From: Nageia nagi
Lineage: Eukaryota > Pinophyta
Direction of reading: 5' to 3'
NCBI GenBank assembly: GCA_050084985.1
Contig: JBITNC010000001.1
Location: 100,378,001 to 100,442,000 of the forward strand
Length of the DNA: 64,000 nt
Below, one piece after another: positions 57,430 through 64,000 of this stretch (positions are counted from its first letter, which is position 1; every line of letters begins with the position of its first letter). The notes below the pieces were generated by a model. The model saw only the letters and a list, made by a program, of their open reading frames with translations. It made no database searches and was not told where the DNA came from. A program made the position numbers and the translations under genes.

Positions 57430-58710
57430 CATGCTATCCAGTTGGTGCCGAGAAGTCACCCACTAAACATTCATCCTTATCGATATCCTTGTTTACAAAA
57501 AATGAAATTGAAAAATTGGTTAAGGAACTGTTGGATGCATGAGTTATTTGATCTAGCATAAGCCCATGTTCTTCTCCAATTATATGGGTTCATAAGAAAG
57601 ATGCTTCATGGAATATGTGTGTGGATTTCAAGGCCCTCAATAAAATTACCATCACAAGCAAATTTCCCATACCGATCATTGATGAATTGCATGGGGCAAG
57701 ATATTTTTCCAAGTTGGACCTGTGATTTGGGTATCACCAAATCTACCTTAAGGAGGAGGATATAACAAAAATTGCATTTTGCACCCATGAGGGCCATTAT
57801 GAGTTCTTGGTCATGCCTTTTAGTCTCACAAATGCTCCATCCACATTTCAAAGTTTAATGAATTAGGTGTTTGGTCTGTTCCTCAGGAAGTTCATTGTAG
57901 TTTTCTTTAATGATATCTTGATCTATAGTAAGACATGGCAAGAACATGTGGCACATGTTGAACAAACTTACAAATTTTGAAGGAACACCAACTATATGCA
58001 AAAAAATCAAAATGTTCATTCAGTAAGAGGGAAATTGACTACTTAGGCCATATTATATTCAAAGAGAGAGTTAAGGTGAATCCATAAAAGATTACTAACA
58101 TGCAAAACTGGTCTATTCCTACATCTTTAAAAAGTATCTAAGGATTCTTAGGGTTTACAGGCTATTATAGGAAATTTGTGAAGGATTATGGTAAGATTGC
58201 AACACCTCTAACCATGTTGTTGAAAAAGAATGCATTCCAATGGTCCCCTTAGGCTAAGGTAGCTTTCTTAAGCTCAAGGAGGCAATGTGTACCACCCCAG
58301 TATTAGCAATCCTAGATTTTTCTAAAACCTTTGTGATAGAAATTGATACTTGTGGAGTAGGAATCAAGGTAGTATTGATGCAAGAGGGGCATCCCTTGGC
58401 ATTCACTAGTAGAGAACTCTCTGGTAAAAATTTGGGTAAATCCACTTATGAAAAAGAAATGCTTACCATCATTCATGCAGTTCAATGCTAGAGACCATAT
58501 CTCATTGCTAACCATTTCATCATTCTCATGGATCATCACAGTTTGAAATTTTTCATTGACCAATGCATTTCTACACCTAAGCAACAAAAATGGGTGACCA
58601 AACTACTAGGGTATGATTATGAGATAGTATACCATAAAGGTAAAGAGAATGTGGTTATCGATGCTCTATCTAGAAAATTTGAAGATCAAGTAGCATTGCA
58701 AGCTCTTTCA
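57430..58710 (+). pseudogene. Chromovirus RT and RNase H (broken)
   Basis: [50 protein letters not shown] followed by a stop and [24 protein letters not shown]. Motif C reads VVFFNDILIYSK, where F-D-D has become F-N-D (codon AAT, 57909-57911). RNase H: LAILDFSKTFVIEIDTCGVG, HPLAFTSRELSGKNLGKSTY, MDHHSLKFFIDQ and YHKGKENVVIDALSRKF; the catalytic acidic residues D-x-C-G, E and D-A-L-S are visible. Confidence 0.87.
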
Positions 58711-60179
58711 TCTCCTATTCTTCAATGGTTGGATAAAGTTAAACAAGAGTGGGCAAAGGATAGCTCCACCCAAGAATTGTTAAAACAAATCACTCAAGAC
58801 CCCACAAGTAAACCACACCACACATGGCATGATGGTATGTTGAGATTCAAAGGCCAAATTTGTTACTATCTCCTTCAAAATGTAAATCAAAAATACTTGC
58901 TGAATTGCATTCCACACCTACATCAAGACATGATAGATTTTTGAAAACTTATAAGTAGGTGCCATGATCATTCTATTGGGAGGGTATGAAATTGGATATC
59001 AAGTAGTTTGTGGTAGCTTGTGATTTGTGTCAATAACAAAAGGGTGAGATAGTGGGTACTCCAAAACTCCTTCAACCTCTTCCCATACCTACTCATACAT
59101 GGACAAATATCCCAATGGATTTCATTGAAGGCCTTCCTAAATCCAATGGTAAATTAGTTATTCTAGTGGTGGTTGATCAATTATCTAAATATGCTCATTT
59201 TGGTTCATTGGCTCATCCCTACAAGGTAGTGATAATGGCACAATTATTCCTAGATATAAACTTTAAACTACATGGCATGCTAGAGACAATTGTCAATGAT
59301 CGTGATCCTACTTTTACAAGCCATTTTTGGTAAGAGCTTTTTAAGTTGCAAGGTACCCAACTAAACATGAGCTCAACATATCATCCGTAAATTGATGGTC
59401 AAACTAAAATTGTTAACAAATATTTGGAAACATATTTACATTATTTTGCTTCAACACAACCTATGCATTAGGTACAATGGCTTCCCTTGGTTGAGTGGTG
59501 GTATAATACATCTTATCATTCTGCTAGCAAGATGACCCCCTATAAAGTAGTGTATGGTCAAGCTCCACTAACAGTCACCTCGTATGTTGTAAGTACTAGT
59601 AAAGTTCAATAAATTGACTCAACTTTAGTTACTCAAGATGATATTCTTTGTTTGCTCAAGGATAACCTTTAGATAGCCCAACATCATATGAAACAACAGG
59701 CTGATCAGTAATGTGTGGAAAGGGAGTTTCAAGTAGATGACATGGTCTTTTTAAGGCTGCAACCTTATCACCAAAAATCCTTAAAAATAAAAGGCCCTCA
59801 AAAATTGGCCCCAAAGTTTTATGGTCCCTACAAGGTGTTACAACGCATTGGCCCAGCTGCATACAAACTGAAGCTTCCTGCTTCTTCTAAGATTCACCTA
59901 GTATTTCATGTCTCTTATCTCAAGAAAGTGGTTGGATTAGAGGTTTAGGTTCAAACATAATTACCTGAATTGGTAGAGGATGGATCAATGGTAGTTGTAC
60001 TTAAGGTAATTTTGGATCAATATTCATGGTAGCTTTGTAATCACTCCATCACAAAAGTCCTTGTGTAGTGGCAAGGTATGGCACTTGAAGATGTAACATG
60101 GGAAATACTTCATTAGCTATAGCAACAATTTCCACACTTAAAGCTTTAAGGAAAAAGCTTCATCCCAAGAGTGATGGCA
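58711..60179 (+). pseudogene. Chromovirus integrase, GPY/F module and chromodomain (broken)
   Basis: The zinc-binding end is decayed (CHDHSIGRV and VACDLCQQQKG-like pieces near 58,960-59,045). The core is open at 59052-59333: TNIPMDFIEGLPKSNGKL with the first Asp, VVVDQLSKYAHFGSL and ETIVNDRDPTFTSHFW with the second. The third segment reads STYHPXIDGQTKIVNKYLE with Lys where Glu is expected. The GPY/F module is KFYGPYKVLQRIGPAAYKL (59715-59948). The end resembles a chromodomain (VLDQYSW-like, then WQGMALEDVTWEILH near 60,068-60,112). Confidence 0.83.
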
Positions 60180-60591
60180 TGTTAGGATCCCACATCCTAA
60201 CATTTTAGTGTTAGTATTAGTATTTTAATTAAATTATCAACCTATATTATAAACCATAATATTGTGATTGTAAGGGTGGGGCTCAATTTTGCATGACTAT
60301 TAGGGTTAGGGTTAGTATAGTATAAATTGGTAGAAGTGTGTGGAGAAAAGGAATTGGGAACATTATTTTCACTTTTGGAGTTGTAATAAGGTAGCCCCCT
60401 AGAAGTAGCCTATGATTCTATTACTATTTAGTAAAATTCTATCCTTATCTATTTATTGTTGCTATTTTGTGTTCTATTTATCAGTGCATGCTCTGTTATT
60501 TCCACTAGATTAGTTGTCATTTTTTTATTTCAAATCAATATTCGTAACATTTTTGCGATATTTACCTTTTCATATTTGTAGTATCATAACA
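60180..60591 (+). repeat. 3' LTR of the nested chromovirus
   Basis: Starts TGTTAGGATCCCACATCC and ends ATCATAACA. TTAGGGTTAGGGTTAG within it (about 60300) is an internal LTR motif. Confidence 0.92.
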
Positions 60592-61500
60592 TATTTTCAA
60601 AAAATTATAGTCATGATCCATAACATTCATGAGGAGATATTAACCTTCCTCTTCATAGAAGGGTTGATGGAACCCTTGCAGGGAATGGTCAAGGTATTAA
60701 CACCATAAAATATTGATGATGCCATTAGGGTTGAATATGACTTGGATCCCATCATGAATTCTCTTAAGGGAGGAAAAATGAATAAAGGGAAGGCCACTTG
60801 AAGGACATTTGTAGAGAAAGAGGGACTAATAATGTACAAACCCTTTCTGCCACCTCAAACAAGCCAAATGGATGTAACCACCAAGAGGAAATTGAGAGAA
60901 GAGGGAAAGTGCTTCTATTGGAAGAAGACATGGGATCCAGAACACCATTGCCAAGGTAAAGGGTGGATGCACTACATTAAGGTATTCTCGAATGAGGAGG
61001 AGGATGATTCAGATATAGACCTTGGTACAAACATGTTGAACCAAGAGGCACCCAAAGCAGAAGCTTCACTGGGAATCATGATTGCTTCACTCCATGGAGT
61101 GAATAAGTACCTTATATTGAAGATAGTAGGGCAAGTTGGTGACCAAGATGTGATGGTCTTAATTGACCCAAGAGAATCTCATAATTTCATTGATGAGGGA
61201 TTTATAAAGAAAAATGGCCTCAAGACTAAAGGGTTTGAGGGCTTGAAAGTTTCCAATGCCAATGGAAAACTCACTTCTATGTATATCCTTTGAAGGGACT
61301 TCCTCACATCATCTTGGACGTGTAGTGCTATTTGAGTTGGGTGAAATTTGCACCAACTACAAGAATATTACCATAGTTTTGATATTGATGGTAAGATATG
61401 CACCTTGCTAGGAATCTAGGATGATTTCACACAAGTCACTAAGAAGAGATTGGAGGTGATTGAGAAACATCAAATAAAGAAAAAGGAAGAGGATGATACC
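60592..61500 (+). pseudogene. gag 3' part and protease of copy 2 (broken)
   Basis: Starts FQKIIVMIHNIHEEILTFLF and EGLMEPLQGMVKVLTP, closely matching copy 1. In the open frame 60832-61293, a chromovirus-type knuckle reads GKCFYWKKTWDPEHHC, with Trp at the second Cys position. The protease follows: VMVLIDPRESHNFIDEGF (D-P-R where D-S/T-G is expected) and KTKGFEGLKVSNANGK. After a frameshift, CTLLGI and DDFTQVTKKRLEVIEKHQIK lead to the repeats. Confidence 0.8.
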
Positions 61501-61548
61501 ACATTAAATATGACTGAGCTTTGGCACTAGATGAGGAGCAATGATGCT

Positions 61549-62150
61549 CCCACACCCCACATTGGACATAAAGGATCCTTGTTACCTAACGTTGAGCATG
61601 GAGAGGCTATTGCAACCCACATTAGACATGGAGGGGTTTTTACACCTCACATGGGATATTAAGGGACCTTGGTACCTGATGTTGAGCATGGAGGGACTCT
61701 TGTAATGTATGTTAGACATGGAGAGGATTTCACACCTCATGTGGGGCATGAGGGACTGTGGTACCTGATGTTGAGCATGGAGGGATTCTTGCACCCCACA
61801 TTGAGATTAGAAAGTCTTAGGCATCCCATGTTATACATGGAGGAGTTCATGAACCCCATGTTGGACCTAAAGAGTCTTAGGCATCCCACATAAAATATGG
61901 AGAGATTCTAGCATCCCACATTAGACCTAGAGAGGCTTGGGTACCTAATGTTGGACATGAGGTAGTCTTGGCATCCCACATTGTACCTAGAGAGGTTTGG
62001 GTACCTGATGTTGGTCATGAGGGAGTCTTGGCATCCCATGTTTAGCATATAAGAGCCACAACACCTCATATTGGGCCTAGAAAATTTTTTGGCATCCCAT
62101 GTTGGAAATTAGAGGAGTTTAGCAACCAACATTGATCGTAGGGAGGTTTT
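61549..62150 (+). pseudogene. Decapeptide-repeat region of copy 2
   Basis: In one frame, continuous from 61,546, a 30-bp array translates into ten-residue repeats with only a few stops. Early units are PHIGHKGSLL, PNVEHGEAIA, THIRHGGVFT and PDVEHGGTLV. Later ones are PTLRLESLRH, PMLYMEEFMN, PMLDLKSLRH, PTLDLERLGY and PTLYLERFGY, close to the copy 1 unit x-x-P-T-L-x-[LM]-E. It begins some 35 residues after the protease end. The gradual change from a P-x-[VI]-x-H-G form to P-T-L-x-L-E suggests old amplification plus local re-amplification. Confidence 0.75.
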
Positions 62151-62565
62151 GGAAATAATCATGGAGCAAAGGCTCCACCTTTTTTAACTCATGCTTGATT
62201 TTCTTAATGTTATTGTAGGTACATATTCTAGGATTCTCCCACATGATCACTACCATAATTAGATGCCCAATATGGATGAATGCATCAACATTTTTGCATA
62301 CACTCTAGTTTCTTCTGAGCATTATTGCACCAAGATGTTTGCATGTATTTTGGTACTTAATGTGGATTACCAACAACAGATAAAAACTTAGCAACATATC
62401 AGAGTTTTTGCATGAGGAGGGAACCTCAATGTTGCATATAGGGTCTCATCATTAGGAAGATTTATTGAAGTTGCATTCCACTTCAGTAGATTGTAGTTGA
62501 CCAAGCAAAAGGATTCTTGGAAGATAAAAGTTTGCAACATTCTACAATTGGTTAAGGGCAAGCAA

Positions 62566-62581
62566 TTTGGAGGGGAGGCTT
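62566..62581 (+). other. Polypurine tract (copy 2)
   Basis: TTTGGAGGGGAGGCTT directly before the 3' LTR. Confidence 0.75.
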
Positions 62582-63770
62582 TGTGATGTCCTCCTTTACA
62601 AATTGTTAATAATTATGGAATTCCCCATATTTCTCTTCATAAATATTTATTTATTTAATTGTGCTTTAGTCATTAGTACTTGCGATAGAAAGTATAAAGT
62701 CCATTGGACCTCGTTGTGAGCCCCAAGTGGGACGTCTTCCTCCTAAGCATAGGCTAGTGTGATTTACTATCATTTTATATACTTGGAGATCCTGATAAGT
62801 GATTATGGGAATCCCAAGGCTTATTTAGCATTTAGATGTCACTAGAGCATGGATAAATATCTAATTGCCCCAATGTTGGAATTGGGAGCACCTGTAGATA
62901 TGCGCCAACCTTGGGGAGACTCTTAGACCCCCATGTTGGTCCATGATGAATTCTAGACACCCACACATGCATTCTATACCCACACATTCCCTTTAAGATC
63001 CATGTTGAGCTTGATGACGCACATGGAGCATGAAAAAGGGTCCAAATACCCACATTGGGCTTGGAATGACCCCTAGGAAGGTTGGGCAATAACTTTGAGG
63101 TGAAATATAAATCTAATGTGAGATATATTAGGCCTTGTAGCATCATTGTTGGATATACCTAATTATTATTATTACTCTTACCATCCAATCAACACAAGTC
63201 TTAGCATAAAATCAAGAAGCATCCCTAGGTGCAACATCTAGGAGGGTTAGTAGGCTAAGGGATCCTATTGATCTACAACTAAGATGCATAATCTTATTCC
63301 ATTCAGTGGTATTTCGAGGTCACACTTCTACCTTCAATGGTTTTCAAGCATGGGAGTTATGCAACAGAGCATCCAGGCTTGAGGGAGTAAGGCTATCCCA
63401 TCCATTTTTCTATGGTACCAACATTGATCACATTCATGCAGGCGTTGTGCCCTAGTTTTCTCCTTGGAGGCTAACATTAAGCCCTATGGGCATGGTATTG
63501 TATCATTACCCTTCCATATCATTAATGCAATCATTAGGTATTTGGATCTTAATATTATCTTATGCATCATTGCATTACTTTTGAACATGCATGCTTATGT
63601 AAGCCAAATGTTGGTATAGTGAGGTAGTTTATGCTTGTATTTGCTCTTCTAGTCCAGATGTTGGCATTATTGTGTTGTTTGAGCTTGAATTGGATGCCCT
63701 AGCTCAGGTGTGGGTGTTTACTTATTTAATTTTGCTCATTTACACTTGAGTTTATGATTGGGATCTTACA
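62582..63770 (+). repeat. 3' LTR of decapeptide element copy 2
   Basis: Starts TGTGATGTCCTCC and ends GGGATCTTACA, about 1189 bp; pairs with 50,098-51,354 and is related to the LTR at 25,089-26,299. Confidence 0.87.
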
Positions 63771-64000
63771 TTTATGCAAAGCATTAGTCTCTAGCATTCA
63801 ATATATGAAAGAAGACTTCTTGTTACAGGCAAGTTGTCTTGGATACCCTAACATGGTTTTCTTTGTTCCAATGGAACTAGATTGCTCTAGGGTCTATGTT
63901 TAAGTTTCTTGGCATCCTCTTTACTTTTCAAAGTACTCCAACCTAGCTTTGGGATTTCATATTGTAGAGAGTTAAAAGAAACTCTCTCATTGAACCACTA
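63771..64000 (+). pseudogene. LINE ORF2 continuation (3' of RT)
   Basis: Translation gives KALVSSIQYMKEDFLLQ and, after frame changes, a segment of the type F-L-G-I-L-F then L-W-D-F-I-L-x-R-V-K. This corresponds to the region after the LINE RT palm (Y-L-G-x-P, then W-x-x-x-[LI]-x-[RK]-V). It continues past the window end. Confidence 0.6.

Larger units (their letters stand above)
54596..60591 (+). mobile_element. Chromovirus (Ty3/gypsy) with both LTRs, nested
   Basis: LTRs of about 411 bp (54596-55006 and 60180-60591) enclose gag, protease, RT, RNase H, integrase and a chromodomain remnant in order. The flanking 5 bp are GATTT on the left and TATTT on the right, a target duplication with one change. 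It splits the gag of copy 2. All frames are interrupted, but no large deletion is evident. Confidence 0.92.
50098..63770 (+). mobile_element. RT-less LTR element: gag, protease, decapeptide repeats (copy 2), hosting a chromovirus
   Basis: Consists of a 5' LTR, PBS, a 2-kb leader, gag (split by a nested chromovirus at 54,596-60,591), protease, decapeptide-repeat region, polypurine tract and 3' LTR. Without the nested element it is about 7.7 kb. No RT or integrase lies outside the nested insert. The flank before it (TTTTT, 50093-50097) and after it (TTTAT, 63771-63775) differ at one base, consistent with an aged 5-bp target duplication. LINE coding sequence continues on both sides. Confidence 0.83.

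Noticed and set aside
60295-60320. Telomere-like TTAGGG repeats
   Set aside because: Only two to three units, not the plant TTTAGGG form, and the same place in the partner LTR has a diverged version, so it is ordinary LTR sequence.

Overview
This window is nuclear DNA of a land plant, most likely a seed plant with a very large, repeat-packed genome; a gymnosperm is a plausible guess but is not proven here. It is AT-rich and contains no intact cellular gene, tRNA, rRNA or CRISPR array that I can support. Almost all of it is decayed transposable elements, several inserted into one another, and nearly every coding frame is cut by stops and frameshifts.

Bases 1 to about 14,965 (+ strand) are the 3' part of a Ty3/gypsy element of the Tat lineage. 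The order is coiled-coil gag leader, gag, protease, reverse transcriptase (RT), RNase H, a second archaeal-type RNase H, and integrase. Beyond integrase lie an extra sense ORF whose two halves look like copies of one domain, a pair of hairpins with compensating stems, an antisense plant-mobile-domain (PMD) ORF, a polypurine tract and a 3' LTR starting at 13,972. The 5' LTR lies outside the window. From 16,271 to about 21,611 is a Ty1/copia element with a 5' LTR, a primer-binding site (PBS), minisatellites in the leader, a decayed gag and a decayed RT; integrase is missing. A minus-strand chromovirus that has lost gag (about 21,612-26,299) abuts it.

From 26,300 to 37,665 there are microsatellites, a 26-bp minisatellite, a hAT transposase relic (about 29,850-32,085), a minus-strand unknown ORF between two related arrays of about 26-bp units, and an LTR-end remnant shared with the Tat LTR.

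From about 37,640 to the window end, one L1-type LINE (+ strand) has been split by at least three LTR elements. The first (38,203-43,146, minus) and third (50,098-63,770, plus) belong to the same RT-less family. Each encodes gag and protease followed by a run of ten-residue repeats, and each has LTRs with an initiator-Met-type PBS. The second (44,378-48,017, minus) is a small copia-like non-autonomous element with a perfect 5-bp target duplication. The third is itself interrupted by a chromovirus with both LTRs (54,596-60,591).

The best candidates for something undescribed are the gag-protease-decapeptide retroelement family, the duplicated-domain ORF after integrase in the Tat element, and the paired covarying hairpins downstream of it. 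All family assignments come from reading motifs by eye; no database search was run.
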